From: PKWO01 sp036384915
Lineage (GTDB): Bacteria; Pseudomonadota; Gammaproteobacteria; Burkholderiales; Burkholderiaceae_D
DNA length: 64,000 bases
Reading direction: 5' to 3'
Assembly (NCBI GenBank): GCA_036384915.1
Contig: DASVLJ010000030.1
Location: 100,865 to 164,864, forward strand
The first letter of the stretch is position 1. The number at the start of each line of letters is the position of its first letter. Shown piece after piece: positions 49,084 through 57,914 of the stretch. The notes under the pieces are model-generated. The model saw only the letters and a program-made list of their open reading frames with translations, did not search any database and was not told where the DNA came from. Made by a program: the position numbers and the translations under genes.

Positions 49084-49638
49084 CTACATATCGAGCAATA
49101 CCACTTCGCCGTAGCCGATCTTGTGCCGTACCTGGGCTGCGTAGCGCGCCATTTCCACGATAGGCAAGCCGCGCTGGCAACCCAGAAGCATGCGTATTGT
49201 TCCGGCATGGCAAATGATGGCCGCGGTCTGATGCTGCTGTTGCAGCAATTCGTCGTGAAAGGCTTTCACACGTTCGGCGATCTGCATCACGCTTTCCCCG
49301 CCGCCAGGACGATAGGAAACCACGTCCTTGACCCAGGCTTCGACCTCGGGCCTGGGAATGTCGGCCCAAGGCCGCAATTCCCAATCGCCGAAATGCATCT
49401 CGGCCAGGCGGGAATCGAAAATCACGTCGGCACAGGCCAGCTCCGGGGCAAGCCGGCGCGCCAGATCCGCGCAGCGGCGCAGGGGGCTGGAGTACAGCAC
49501 GGCCTCCTTGGGCAACATGGAAAGCAGGGAGTTGCGCACGCGTTCATGCTGGGCGGGCAGGACATCGACGTCGCTGCTGCCGTAACAGGTGTCGGCATTG
49601 ACGACGGGTTCAGGATGGCGAACCAGGTAGAGGCGCAT
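49084..49638 (-). CDS. cobC: Alpha-ribazole phosphatase-type histidine phosphatase
   Basis: The 184-residue protein has the phosphohistidine motif RLYLVRHPEPVVN at its N-terminus, the arginine segment YSSPLRRCADLARRL and the second histidine in AIICHAGTIRMLL. It is the last gene of the operon cobT-cobS-cobC, which supports a role in removing the 5'-phosphate during nucleotide-loop assembly. The start at MRLYL is fixed by the RHP motif; the ribosome-binding site is weak. Confidence 0.88.
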   Translation of the reverse strand: MRLYLVRHPEPVVNADTCYGSSDVDVLPAQHERVRNSLLSMLPKEAVLYSSPLRRCADLARRLAPELACADVIFDSRLAEMHFGDWELRPWADIPRPEVEAWVKDVVSYRPGGGESVMQIAERVKAFHDELLQQQHQTAAIICHAGTIRMLLGCQRGLPIVEMARYAAQVRHKIGYGEVVLLDM

Positions 49639-49672
49639 GCGTTTTTGATCCGATTCAGGAAAATTATTGGTG

Positions 49673-50458
49673 TCAAAGGCGCCCGGGACTGACGAGAAAA
49701 TACCACGAACTGAGGCCGAGATAAAACCCCGTCTCGGATAATTGCTGTACGGCGCCAAGGCAATCGCCCGTATAGCCGCCGATGCGGCGCACAAACAGGC
49801 GCGACAGATAGAGCGCGGCCACCAGCGCCACAGCCACTCCGGCCAACACGGCCTGCCAGGTCATCACCCGCAAGAAGACCAAGGTGCAGACCGGCAGCAG
49901 CCCACACAGTACAGCAAACAGGAATTCACTGCTCGCCATGCGCTGCGCCACCGGCGCCGCCTTGCCCTCCGCTCGCGCATAATCGAGCCGCCACATCAAC
50001 CCTGCGGCAATGGCGCGCGACAGCGGATGCGCCGCCAGCAAAGCGGCCGCCACGCAGCTTACCGGCAAACTTTGGAGACAGGACAGCTTCAATGCCAGCA
50101 GCAGACCGATGCCGAGCGCGCCATAAACGCCAATACGCGAATCGCGCATGATCTCGAGCACGCGATCGCGCGTCGCACCTCCGCCAAAACCGTCGCATGC
50201 GTCGGCAAAGCCGTCTTCATGCAACGCTCCGGTCAAGAGGAGGCCGGCGATCAGCGCAAGCAGCAAGGCGGGCAAGGTTGGCAGCATGAAGGAGACGCCC
50301 CACGCCACGAAAGCCGATGCCGCCCCGACGATCCAGCCGACAAGCGGAAAGAAACGCGCTGTCTGCCCCAGCCATTGCTCGCGAAAGCCGACCCAGCCCG
50401 GAATCGGCAAACGGGTGAAAAACTGCAGCGCCAGGAAGAACAGCCGCAATTGATGCAT
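49673..50458 (-). CDS. cobS: Adenosylcobinamide-GDP ribazoletransferase (cobalamin synthase)
   Basis: The 261-residue membrane enzyme joins alpha-ribazole to adenosylcobinamide-GDP. It has about six hydrophobic segments and the signature LLTGALHEDGFADACDGFGGG, followed by ILEIMRDSRIGVYGALGIGL-like RDSRIGVYGA. Two starts are possible: 50506 (overlapping cobT by 17 bases, AAGG upstream) and 50458 (MHQLRLFF), which fits homologues better and is used here. Confidence 0.92.
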   Translation of the reverse strand: MHQLRLFFLALQFFTRLPIPGWVGFREQWLGQTARFFPLVGWIVGAASAFVAWGVSFMLPTLPALLLALIAGLLLTGALHEDGFADACDGFGGGATRDRVLEIMRDSRIGVYGALGIGLLLALKLSCLQSLPVSCVAAALLAAHPLSRAIAAGLMWRLDYARAEGKAAPVAQRMASSEFLFAVLCGLLPVCTLVFLRVMTWQAVLAGVAVALVAALYLSRLFVRRIGGYTGDCLGAVQQLSETGFYLGLSSWYFLVSPGRL

Positions 50459-50489
50459 AACCCAGGGTTCGCCCCCGCGGGCCCCGGCC

Positions 50490-51548
50490 TCACCGTGCTT
50501 CGCCATCGGCCTTGCCGCTCACGTGCGCCGATTCGAACGTCGCCATTTCAGCCAGGAAGGCCGTGGCCGAACGCAGCAAAGGCATGGCCAAAGCACACCC
50601 CGTGCCTTCGCCCAGGCGTAGATCGAGCTGCAGCAGCGGCTTGGCGTCGAGATGGCGCAGCATGGCCTTGTGGCCGTTTTCGTTCGAGCAATGCGAAAAC
50701 ACGCAATAGTCGCGCAAAGCCGGCTGCAGGCGCAAGGCCGCCATCAGGGCGCCGGTGACGATAAAGCCATCGATCAACAACACCTTGCGCAGAGCCCCTG
50801 CCCGCAGCATGGCGCCGGCCATCATGGCGGTTTCGAAGCCGCCGAAGGTGGCCAGCACGTCGAGCGGATCGGATACGCCATGGCGAGCCACGGCGGCGGC
50901 GATCACGTTGCGCTTGTGCGCCACGCCTGCGGCGTCGAGCCCTGTCCCCGCCCCAACGCAATCCTCCAGCGCGATGCCGGACAAGGCATGCATGATGGCC
51001 GCGGCTGAAGTCGTGTTGCCTATGCCCATTTCGCCGAAGCCGACCACATTGCCCTCGAGCGTATCGACCAGTTCCATGCCGCGGCGCATTGCCGTCTCGC
51101 ACTGCTCGCGCGTCATGGCCGGCTCGACGGCGAAATTGCGTGTACCGAAGCCTACCTTGCGGTCGATCAGCTTGTCGCGCGATGCCGCGGTGCCCGTGGC
51201 AAATTCGTGGTTGACGCCGGCATCGACCACGTGGATATCGCAACCGTTCGCCCGCGCAAAGACGTTGATCGCGGCGCCGCCGGCAAGAAAATTCTCCACC
51301 ATTTGCCAGGTGACGCTTTGGGGGTAAGGCGAAATGTTTTCCGCCACCACGCCATGGTCGCCGGCGAAAACCAGGATAGCGGGACGGCTCACACCCGGCT
51401 TGGCACTGCGCTGGATCAAGCCAAGCTGTTTGGCCAGCGCCTCCAGCATGCCGAGGCTTCCGGGCGGCTTGGTCTTGGTGTTGATGGCGTGTTCGAGCGT
51501 CGCGGCAAGGGTAGCGTCGTATATCGGGTCAACCTGAGGGATAGTCAT
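50490..51548 (-). CDS. cobT: Nicotinate-nucleotide-dimethylbenzimidazole phosphoribosyltransferase
   Basis: The 352-residue enzyme makes alpha-ribazole phosphate from dimethylbenzimidazole (the product of BluB) and nicotinate mononucleotide. Motifs are TKPPGSLGMLEALAKQLG near the start, FAGDHGVVAENISPYPQ, FGEMGIGNTTSAAA, and the catalytic glutamate in LGEGTGCALAMPLL. It leads the second cobalamin operon, which lacks a recognisable riboswitch in the 62 bases upstream. Confidence 0.95.
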   Translation of the reverse strand: MTIPQVDPIYDATLAATLEHAINTKTKPPGSLGMLEALAKQLGLIQRSAKPGVSRPAILVFAGDHGVVAENISPYPQSVTWQMVENFLAGGAAINVFARANGCDIHVVDAGVNHEFATGTAASRDKLIDRKVGFGTRNFAVEPAMTREQCETAMRRGMELVDTLEGNVVGFGEMGIGNTTSAAAIMHALSGIALEDCVGAGTGLDAAGVAHKRNVIAAAVARHGVSDPLDVLATFGGFETAMMAGAMLRAGALRKVLLIDGFIVTGALMAALRLQPALRDYCVFSHCSNENGHKAMLRHLDAKPLLQLDLRLGEGTGCALAMPLLRSATAFLAEMATFESAHVSGKADGEAR

Positions 51549-51565
51549 CGGCAAGTCTAGGAAAA

Positions 51566-51603
51566 GTTGGCCGGGGCAGAGTCTGTCATGAACTCCGGCC
51601 AAC
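51566..51603 (-). terminator. Inverted repeat between rayT and cobT, possible terminator or REP-like palindrome
   Basis: GTTGGCCGG (51566-51574) and CCGGCCAAC (51595-51603) form a 9-base stem with a 20-base loop. On the minus strand it is followed by four T. It lies just downstream of the RAYT transposase stop, so it may be a weak terminator for it or a REP-type target; the sequence does not decide. Confidence 0.5.
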
Positions 51604-51610
51604 CCGGCGC

Positions 51611-52462
51611 TCACTCCCCGACTGCGGTGTTCGCTATTTTACTGACAGTTGCGAAATGCAGGCCAACATATTGACCGATTTCATTGAGGCTGTAGAGATG
51701 CTGCAGATGGGCCAGACGGATGGCATCGTTGCGCTGCGCCTTGTCCTTGACCTTGGCAAACAGCTGCGTCAGGCTCGGGCGCTTGCTGCGCCGTTCGCGC
51801 AACTGGTGCTCGCGTATGCGCCCCGCGTCGCCCAGCAAGGGCGCCATGGAAGCGATGAATTCGTCGCTGCCGAGCAGTATCTGCTTGCGCAAATGCTCCC
51901 AGGGATTCTCGCCACCCACGCCTTCCTTGACGAATTCCTGGTAGCGGCGCTCGGCGGTCTTTTTTTGCCGCGCAAATTGCTGCAGCACCCAATCCGTGTC
52001 GAGGAAGCCGGGCGCATCGATCAGGCCGGCGGTTGCGCGGTAACTGCTCCAGGCATATTTGTCGGGCGAGCGCACCGTGCGTGTGCGCAAAGGGTTCAAG
52101 ACCACGTAGCGGCACATCGCGAGCAGGAAGGTATCTCGCTCGACCAGGATTGCCTTGAAGCGCCCCTGCATGACCGGGCCGTCGAGGCCATGGCGCAGGT
52201 TGAAGTGCTGGGTATAGATGCCATTCAGCTGGCGCATGCCGATCGACAGCTTGCCTTCCAGCGTCTCGATCACAAGATGGTAGTGGTTATCCATCAGGCA
52301 GTAGGCATGAACCAGCCAATGGAAACGCTTGGCCACCCGCGCCAGCGTATCGAGGAAGAATTCGCGGTCTTCATTGCCGGCGAAAATGGCTTGCTGCCCG
52401 CTGCCGCGCGACGTGACATGATAGATCGCGCCGGGAAATTCAAGACGTTGCGGTCGAGCCAT
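51611..52462 (-). CDS. REP-associated tyrosine transposase (RAYT), Y1/HUH family
   Basis: The 283-residue protein has the IS200-like Y1 domain: ARPQRLEFPGAIYHVTSRG near the start, the HUH motif in LMDNHYHLVIET (H-x-H), and GIYTQHFNLRH then VMQGRFKAILVERD. A C-terminal HTH-like segment (SLNEIGQYVGLHFATVSKIAN) is typical of longer RAYT proteins. These enzymes are usually single-copy chromosomal genes that act on REP palindromes. It sits just upstream of cobT on the same strand, with the 62-base gap containing an inverted repeat. Confidence 0.9.
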   Translation of the reverse strand: MARPQRLEFPGAIYHVTSRGSGQQAIFAGNEDREFFLDTLARVAKRFHWLVHAYCLMDNHYHLVIETLEGKLSIGMRQLNGIYTQHFNLRHGLDGPVMQGRFKAILVERDTFLLAMCRYVVLNPLRTRTVRSPDKYAWSSYRATAGLIDAPGFLDTDWVLQQFARQKKTAERRYQEFVKEGVGGENPWEHLRKQILLGSDEFIASMAPLLGDAGRIREHQLRERRSKRPSLTQLFAKVKDKAQRNDAIRLAHLQHLYSLNEIGQYVGLHFATVSKIANTAVGE

Positions 52463-52542
52463 AAGGTAGTCCCCCGTTCCTGCCTATTCGATTCCCCGCA
52501 CCGGCAAAACCCGGCCCCTGACGTAAGCCGCCAAACAAGCCT

Positions 52543-52848
52543 CTATGACGCATCGCCACGATGACTATAACTGATGATGGTACTGACTTCCATGCTGCGC
52601 GATTTGACCGCGGAGCGCCAACTGGCGTAAAGCACAAACAGCGCAATGGCGCCTGCGCCGAAGCCGATCGGGCTCAATCCGTTATGCGACAGCAGGCAGC
52701 TTGAAATCACCAGGATGAAGGCCACGCCATATGCAAGGCCGACACGGCGGCGCAACACCATGACCGTGCGGCAGCAGGTCAGCCAGGCAGAAGCCGGGAG
52801 GATCGCCAGGGCAAGCTGCCAGGCAAACAAACCGATCAATCCAACCAT
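52543..52848 (-). CDS. Small hypothetical membrane protein
   Basis: The 101-residue protein has three hydrophobic segments (about 4-22, 38-52 and 58-75) and a short polar C-terminus. I do not recognise a family. Coding character is plausible, but the ribosome-binding site is not strong. It is between the RAYT gene and a divergent membrane protein gene at 53149. A function cannot be proposed. Confidence 0.55.
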   Translation of the reverse strand: MVGLIGLFAWQLALAILPASAWLTCCRTVMVLRRRVGLAYGVAFILVISSCLLSHNGLSPIGFGAGAIALFVLYASWRSAVKSRSMEVSTIISYSHRGDAS

Positions 52849-53148
52849 TTCATTCCTCGACTACGTTTTCATCCTCGGGCCGTCAATGCGGGCAGCGAAG
52901 GTGGACGTTTTTCATTATAGGCAGGCTCCCGGGAATTCCCATGCCCAGCCTTTCGTTGCATTTATTGAGACTGTCAGGTCAGATCCCGCCGATTTGACGG
53001 TATTTAGCCGAATTTAACCCGATGCCCTAAAATACACGCTAAGTTTATGTTCGGCAACAAGTTTTCGGTAGGAAAACCATCAAATTACCGTTTCAATATT
53101 GCACCAGGAGCGGTTTATAATCGGCTCGCCTCATACCCTCACTTGTCC
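52849..53148 (+). promoter_or_regulatory. Divergent gap with promoter for the 53149 gene
   Basis: The 300-base region has a perfect TATAAT (53116-53121) about 28 bases before the ATG at 53149, which supports that start. The matching -35 is weak (TTTCAA-like). The rest is AT-rich, with no gene or repeat that I can support. Confidence 0.5.
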
Positions 53149-53580
53149 ATGACCATGACACGACATCTACTTCAGCGCGGCAGTGCCGCCACCCTGCTTT
53201 TAGGCTTCATCATGATGTGCGCCGGCGGGTATTTGCTGCTCGAATCGATTGTCGTGAGCCAGACTTATTTTCTCGGTGTCGGACTGTATCACCTGGGCGG
53301 CATGCCGGTCACGGGCGGAATGATTCTGGTGCCACTGGTTTTCGGCATCGGCATCATCTTTTACCGCCCTTCCAACTTGATCGGCTGGGCTCTGGCCGTC
53401 GGTTCGCTCGCGGCCATGATCCTCGGTGTGATCGTCAACACGCATTTCGCCCTGCGTCAGATGTCGCTGTTCGAGCTGATCGGAATTTTCGTGCTTTGCG
53501 TCGGCGGGCTGGGGCTGTTCCTGCGCGCGTTGTCCGACGGGCGCCGCTCTGGGGCGGAAATACGTAATCTCAATCTTTGA
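53149..53580 (+). CDS. Hypothetical four-helix membrane protein
   Basis: The 143-residue protein has four hydrophobic segments (about residues 12-32, 48-68, 75-95 and 105-122) and a charged end (SDGRRSGAEIRNLNL). No family is recognised with certainty. The start is the first ATG downstream of a TATAAT box; MTRHLL two codons later is an alternative. Its 3' end overlaps the convergent TMEM175-like gene by 11 bases. Confidence 0.6.
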   Translation: MTMTRHLLQRGSAATLLLGFIMMCAGGYLLLESIVVSQTYFLGVGLYHLGGMPVTGGMILVPLVFGIGIIFYRPSNLIGWALAVGSLAAMILGVIVNTHFALRQMSLFELIGIFVLCVGGLGLFLRALSDGRRSGAEIRNLNL

Positions 53581-54145
53581 GAACACGCTCCATGCGGCGG
53601 TCCGGCACGATCCAGAGCAAGGCCACGCCTGTATAAAGCAGAAGTGAAAGCCAGGTTTGGACGAAAGCCAGACCGATGGCGATCAGGTAGATCGCCACCG
53701 ACGCCTTGCCCTTGAAATCGTTGCCCAATGCCCTGGCAATGGCCGAATCCCGTCCATGCAAGGATATCAGCGCCTGCGTCAGGAGATAATAAGCGGCACC
53801 CGACATCATCAGCACGATGCCGTAGGCCGCAACCGGCCATGCCGAAGCGTAATGCTGCCCCATCCAGCTCGTGACGAAGGGGATGATGGAAAGCCAGAAA
53901 AGCAGGTGCAGGTTGCCCCACAGAACGGCGCCGTTCACGTGTCGTGCAACGTGAAACAGATGATGGTGATTGTTCCAGTAGATGCCCACGTAAATGAAAC
54001 TCAGCACGTAGCCCAGCATCACCGGCACCGTCGCCGCCAGCTCGCTCAACTGGTCGCCGTGCGGCACCTTCAGTTCCAGCACCATGATGGTAATGATGAT
54101 GGCGATCACGCCGTCGCTGAACGCTTCCAGCCGGTTCTTGCCCAT
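53570..54145 (-). CDS. TMEM175-family (DUF1211) potassium-channel-like protein
   Basis: The 191-residue integral membrane protein begins with the family's selectivity/hinge signature RLEAFSDGVIAIIITIMVLEL (R-x3-FSD, here split for display) and has six predicted membrane segments, including YVGIYWNNHHHLFHV. Bacterial members form tetrameric potassium-permeable channels. Its neighbour kup (54886) also handles potassium, although they are not cotranscribed. Start MGKNRL is set by the conserved motif. Confidence 0.88.
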   Translation of the reverse strand: MGKNRLEAFSDGVIAIIITIMVLELKVPHGDQLSELAATVPVMLGYVLSFIYVGIYWNNHHHLFHVARHVNGAVLWGNLHLLFWLSIIPFVTSWMGQHYASAWPVAAYGIVLMMSGAAYYLLTQALISLHGRDSAIARALGNDFKGKASVAIYLIAIGLAFVQTWLSLLLYTGVALLWIVPDRRMERVLKD

Positions 54146-54164
54146 GGATTTTTCCGGATTCGAG

Positions 54165-54614
54165 TTATTTGCCGCCGCAGTCGCAGGCCGGGTTGCCTTT
54201 ATCGAAGACGATGTGCCAGACGCCGGGCGCATCCTGGCGCCAGATGGAACTGAACGTGCCGACCAGCTTGCCGTCCGGGCTATGGACCGGCCCGGTCGAC
54301 AGCGCCAGCTTGCCTGATTCGAGCACCTCGACCTGCGCCGGCTCCCAGGAGAAAGGCGCGGCCGGCTTTTCATAATAGGCTCTCCACACGCTCGAGATTT
54401 CCGTCTTGCCACGCATGACGCGGCTGGAGCCGAAAAAGACGGCTTCGTCGGAAAGAAAACCGCCGAAGGCGGCGAAGTTCCGGTCTGCCATGGTCTTGGC
54501 AAAGGCTTTTTCCGTATCCCAAACCTGCTGTTGGGCAGCTGTCAACCCGTCTGGTGCGGCCCAGACTGGAGAAACATAAAGGAAAAACAAGAAAAATGCC
54601 GAGATTCGATTCAT
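54165..54614 (-). CDS. Exported SnoaL/DUF4440-like protein
   Basis: The 149-residue protein has a signal peptide (residues 1-20, ending PVWAAPD). The mature part follows the NTF2-like pattern: VWDTEKAFAKTMADRNFAAFGGFLSDEAVFFG in two units, then ISSVWRAYYEKPAAPFSWEP and the closing strand VWHIVFDKGNPAC. Two cysteines end the protein (ACDCGGK). It is separated from the TMEM175-like gene by 19 bases and may be cotranscribed. Substrate unknown. Confidence 0.82.
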   Translation of the reverse strand: MNRISAFFLFFLYVSPVWAAPDGLTAAQQQVWDTEKAFAKTMADRNFAAFGGFLSDEAVFFGSSRVMRGKTEISSVWRAYYEKPAAPFSWEPAQVEVLESGKLALSTGPVHSPDGKLVGTFSSIWRQDAPGVWHIVFDKGNPACDCGGK

Positions 54615-54671
54615 TTTTGTTGCCCTTATGGAAGGTGACGCCCTCTAGACCAAAAATTTAACAATGTCTAG

Positions 54672-54685
54672 TGTCAAACTTGACA
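54672..54685. promoter_or_regulatory. Inverted repeat TGTCAA-AC-TTGACA
   Basis: A perfect 14-base palindrome lies 58 bases upstream of the DUF4440 start codon (minus strand) and also contains a TTGACA that could serve as a -35 box for a plus-strand transcript. It may be an operator. The role is inferred only from its position and symmetry. Confidence 0.45.
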
Positions 54686-54810
54686 GGATGTCAGAAACGA
54701 TTTTTCGACGCATAATGGTTTCTGAGAGCAGTTGATGGGGTTAATGAGATACCTTCCCCCTCTTCTTAAGTCCGTCAATTGTTTCTTCCTCTGGGCAATT
54801 CCAGGCTTTA

Positions 54811-54841
54811 CCCGCGATTCGCAAGGATCGCGGGTTTTTTA
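54811..54841 (+). terminator. Rho-independent terminator without an annotated gene upstream
   Basis: The stem CCCGCGAT / ATCGCGGG (54811-54834, eight-base loop) is followed by TTTTTT on the plus strand. No plus-strand gene precedes it in the 200 bases since the DUF4440 gene, so it may end a small RNA or a short unannotated transcript beginning near 54700. Confidence 0.75.
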
Positions 54842-54885
54842 TTGTCCGTGGGACTCCGGCAACACGATCTTACCCTGCCGCCGCG

Positions 54886-56784
54886 TCAGATTTCAACCTG
54901 GGTGCCGAGTTCGATTACGCGGTTCGAAGGAATCTGGTAATAGTCGGCCGCACCACGTGCATTGCGTGACATGGCCGCATAGAGCCGTTCGCGCCACATG
55001 GCCATACCGCGACCGAAGGTCGGAACAATGGTTTGGCGGGAAATGAAGTAGGACGTCGACAAGCCTTCGCATTCGATACCCTTGCAGTGGCAAAGCTCAA
55101 GCACCTTGGGGATGTCGCGCGTTTCCTTGAAGCCGTAACGCACGTTGACCTGAAAGCACTGATTGCCCAATGGTATAACTTCCAGCCGGGTATCGTCCGG
55201 GATGGTCGGTACGTCGACGTTGTGCACGGTCAGGAAAATGATCTGCTCGTGGATCACTTTGTTGTGCGTCAGGTTATGCAGCAAGGCGTGCGGCACGCCA
55301 TCGCTTTCCGAGCGCAGGAACACCGCCGTTCCGGGTACCCGGGTCGGCGGATCGATGAATAGATTGTTAAGAAAATCCTCCAGCGGAATGGCGTGCGATT
55401 GCAGGATTTGACCAGTTAGATTGCGCCCCTGCTTCCAGGTCAGCATGATGACGAAGGCGATCAAGCCCAACGCCAGCGGGAACCAGCCGCCGCTGACGAT
55501 CTTCAAAGCATTCGAGGCGAAGAACATTACATCGATCGTCACAAAGAACAAGGTGGCGCCCCAGCAGATCCAGGGATTGATGCGCCAGCCGTAGCGGATC
55601 ACGAAGAAAGTCAGGATGGTGGTCGTGACCATGGTCGCGGTCACGGCAATGCCATAAGCCGAGGCCAGATTGTCCGAGGAACCGAAGCCGATCACGGCGG
55701 CAATCACGGCAAAAAACTGCAGCCAATTCACCAGCGGCACATAGATTTGCCCGTATTCGCGCTCCGAGGTATGCACCACCAGCATGCGCGGCATGAAACC
55801 CAGTGCAATCGCTTCACGCGTCATGGAATAGGTGCCGCTGATGGTCGCCTGCGAAGCAATGACGGTGGCAATGGTAGAAATGACGACCAGCGGCAACACG
55901 CTCCACGGCCCCAATTGATGGAAGAAGGGATTTTCCAAAGCCTTGGGATCGAGCATCAGAATGGCGCCCTGCCCCAGATAATTCAACGCCAGCGAAGGAA
56001 AAACCAGGAAGCACCAGGCGAGACGGATGGGCGTGCCGCCGAAGTGGCCCAGGTCGGCATAGAGCGCTTCGGCGCCGGTGAAGGCCAGCACCACGGCACC
56101 CAGGGCGACGAAGCCGATCCAGCCGTGCGTCCATAGAAACGAAACCGCGTAGAACGGATTCAAGGCCGCCAGCACGCCGGGGTAGCGCAAAACGTTGATC
56201 AAGCCCATGGCGGCCAACGCGGCAAACCAAAGCAGCATGACGGGGCCGAACCAGCGTCCGATGCCCGAGGTGCCGAAACGCTGCGCCAGATAGAGCAGAA
56301 TCAGCACCCCGACCGTGATCGGAACGATATAGGGGTGAAATCTCGGTGTCGCGATATCGAGACCTTCCATCGCGCTCAAGACCGAAATGGCCGGCGTGAT
56401 GACCCCGTCGCCAAAGAACAGCGCCGCACCGAACAAACCTATCATCATCAGCGGCACATACCAGCGCGAAGCGCGCGTGACCGAACTCAGGGCCAGCGAG
56501 AGCAAGGCCATGATGCCCCCCTCGCCCTGGTTGTCCGCACGCAGGATCAAGGTCACGTACTTGACCGTCACCACGACGGTCAAGCCCCAGAGGATCAGCG
56601 AAATGACACCAAGCAGGTTGTCCGGCGTAAGCCCTAGGCCGTACTCCGGGGAGAAGATGGTTTTCATCGTGTACAGCGGACTGGTGCCGATGTCGCCGTA
56701 GACGATGCCGAGCGCGGCGATGGTAAGACCTGCCAGGGGGCCGCTGGAGCGGGAGGATGCCGGGGTAGTAACCGAGGTATTCAA
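54886..56784 (-). CDS. kup: Low-affinity potassium uptake protein Kup
   Basis: The 632-residue transporter has about 12 hydrophobic segments in the first 450 residues and a soluble C-terminal domain. Family motifs are LAALGIVYGDIGTSPLYT-like TIAALGIVYGDIGTSPLY, GEGGIMALLSLAL, FFGDGVITPAISVLSAMEG and FTGAEALYADLGHFG. Length is as in E. coli Kup. A promoter with TTGTCA and TATTGT at 17-base spacing (56840-56845 and 56817-56822 on the minus strand) is visible about 40 bases upstream of the start. Confidence 0.95.
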   Translation of the reverse strand: MNTSVTTPASSRSSGPLAGLTIAALGIVYGDIGTSPLYTMKTIFSPEYGLGLTPDNLLGVISLILWGLTVVVTVKYVTLILRADNQGEGGIMALLSLALSSVTRASRWYVPLMMIGLFGAALFFGDGVITPAISVLSAMEGLDIATPRFHPYIVPITVGVLILLYLAQRFGTSGIGRWFGPVMLLWFAALAAMGLINVLRYPGVLAALNPFYAVSFLWTHGWIGFVALGAVVLAFTGAEALYADLGHFGGTPIRLAWCFLVFPSLALNYLGQGAILMLDPKALENPFFHQLGPWSVLPLVVISTIATVIASQATISGTYSMTREAIALGFMPRMLVVHTSEREYGQIYVPLVNWLQFFAVIAAVIGFGSSDNLASAYGIAVTATMVTTTILTFFVIRYGWRINPWICWGATLFFVTIDVMFFASNALKIVSGGWFPLALGLIAFVIMLTWKQGRNLTGQILQSHAIPLEDFLNNLFIDPPTRVPGTAVFLRSESDGVPHALLHNLTHNKVIHEQIIFLTVHNVDVPTIPDDTRLEVIPLGNQCFQVNVRYGFKETRDIPKVLELCHCKGIECEGLSTSYFISRQTIVPTFGRGMAMWRERLYAAMSRNARGAADYYQIPSNRVIELGTQVEI

Positions 56785-56906
56785 TGTGCACCATCCAAGT
56801 TTTTATAATGCGTCGCACAATAAGACGTTTTGGCCTCCTTGACAAGCCTTTTGTCATCCAAAGGGTGCGACGAGAACGGAGCCGGACCAAGCCGGGGCAG
56901 GCGTGA

Positions 56907-57791
56907 TTATATGCCGATGACTTTTCTGTACCGGGTCGGCGTCACGCCGACTGCGGCACGAAAACGATGATGGAAATGGCTGGCATCGGCAAAGCCGCAG
57001 CGTGCCGCAAGCTGTTGCAAGGGCAAGTCGGTATGGGCGAGCAGCTGGCGCGCCCGTTCGATCCGGCGGGACGCGATCCAGGCATAGGGTGCCATACCGA
57101 AGGAGATGCGGAACATGCGGGCGAGATGGTATTCCGACAACCCGGCAAATTCGGCAAGCCCGCCAAGGGTCAGGGGATCGGCCAGGCTCGCTTCGATGTA
57201 ATCGGCCAGACGTTGCCGCAGCACGGGCGCAAGGCCGCCGCGCCAGGTTTCGGGCCGCTTGCCGACGCCTTGGGAACGCAACAGCAAGCTCAGGGTCGCG
57301 TGGCTGCGTTCATTGGCTTGAAGCCGTGCGTCGGCCCCCTCCCAGGATTGCGTCGCCAGCGCAGAGCAGAGTTGCGAAATCGCGTCGTGTTCAAAATAGG
57401 TGCGGTCCGCCAGCGTCAATTCGCGCGGCTCGCGGTTCATTTCGAGCACGGCACGCCGCGTGAAATGCTCGGGCAGGAAATACAGATGGAGAAAGCGCAG
57501 CTTGTCGCGCACCACCCAGGTCGATTCGTGATCGTCGGGCAGCGTACACAGGCGGTTCGGCGCGCCGTAAAACCCAGGCAAATCTTCGCGCTCCGTGCGG
57601 TAGCCCCCGCCGAGATAGTAGGACAGCGTGTGATGGCCCGGCTTGGCATAGCCGGTCTCTTCTTCCGTGGTTTCACGGTTCCAGATCGCCAGCGCGAGAT
57701 TGTCGCCCAGCAGGGCGAAGCGCTCCAGCGTCGCGTTGGTGGCGCGCAGGGTCTGGAATACACTGTGTTCGATGTCGCCGGCTACCGTCAT
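56907..57791 (-). CDS. AraC-family transcriptional regulator
   Basis: The 294-residue protein has a non-conserved N-terminal sensing domain (about 1-185) and a C-terminal double HTH: LADPLTLGGLAEFAGLSEYHLARMFRISFG and LPLQQLAARCGFADASHFHHRFRAAVGVTPTRYRK, each shown in part. It is divergent from the EamA exporter at 57915, with a 123-base gap, and could regulate it. The effector is unknown. Confidence 0.9.
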   Translation of the reverse strand: MTVAGDIEHSVFQTLRATNATLERFALLGDNLALAIWNRETTEEETGYAKPGHHTLSYYLGGGYRTEREDLPGFYGAPNRLCTLPDDHESTWVVRDKLRFLHLYFLPEHFTRRAVLEMNREPRELTLADRTYFEHDAISQLCSALATQSWEGADARLQANERSHATLSLLLRSQGVGKRPETWRGGLAPVLRQRLADYIEASLADPLTLGGLAEFAGLSEYHLARMFRISFGMAPYAWIASRRIERARQLLAHTDLPLQQLAARCGFADASHFHHRFRAAVGVTPTRYRKVIGI

Positions 57792-57914
57792 GATGAAGCT
57801 ACTCTACCATGAGGGCAGCGACCGCGGCCTGCAGCTGGAAAAGAAGCGCAAGAATAGACAATGCCGTGCCGGCCCGGCAAGCCATACTCGGGCTTTTCCT
57901 CCGCGGATACTGCC

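Noticed and set aside
51549..51610. A second cobalamin riboswitch upstream of cobT
   Set aside because: The gap is only 62 bases and has no B12 box or CCCGCAAC core.
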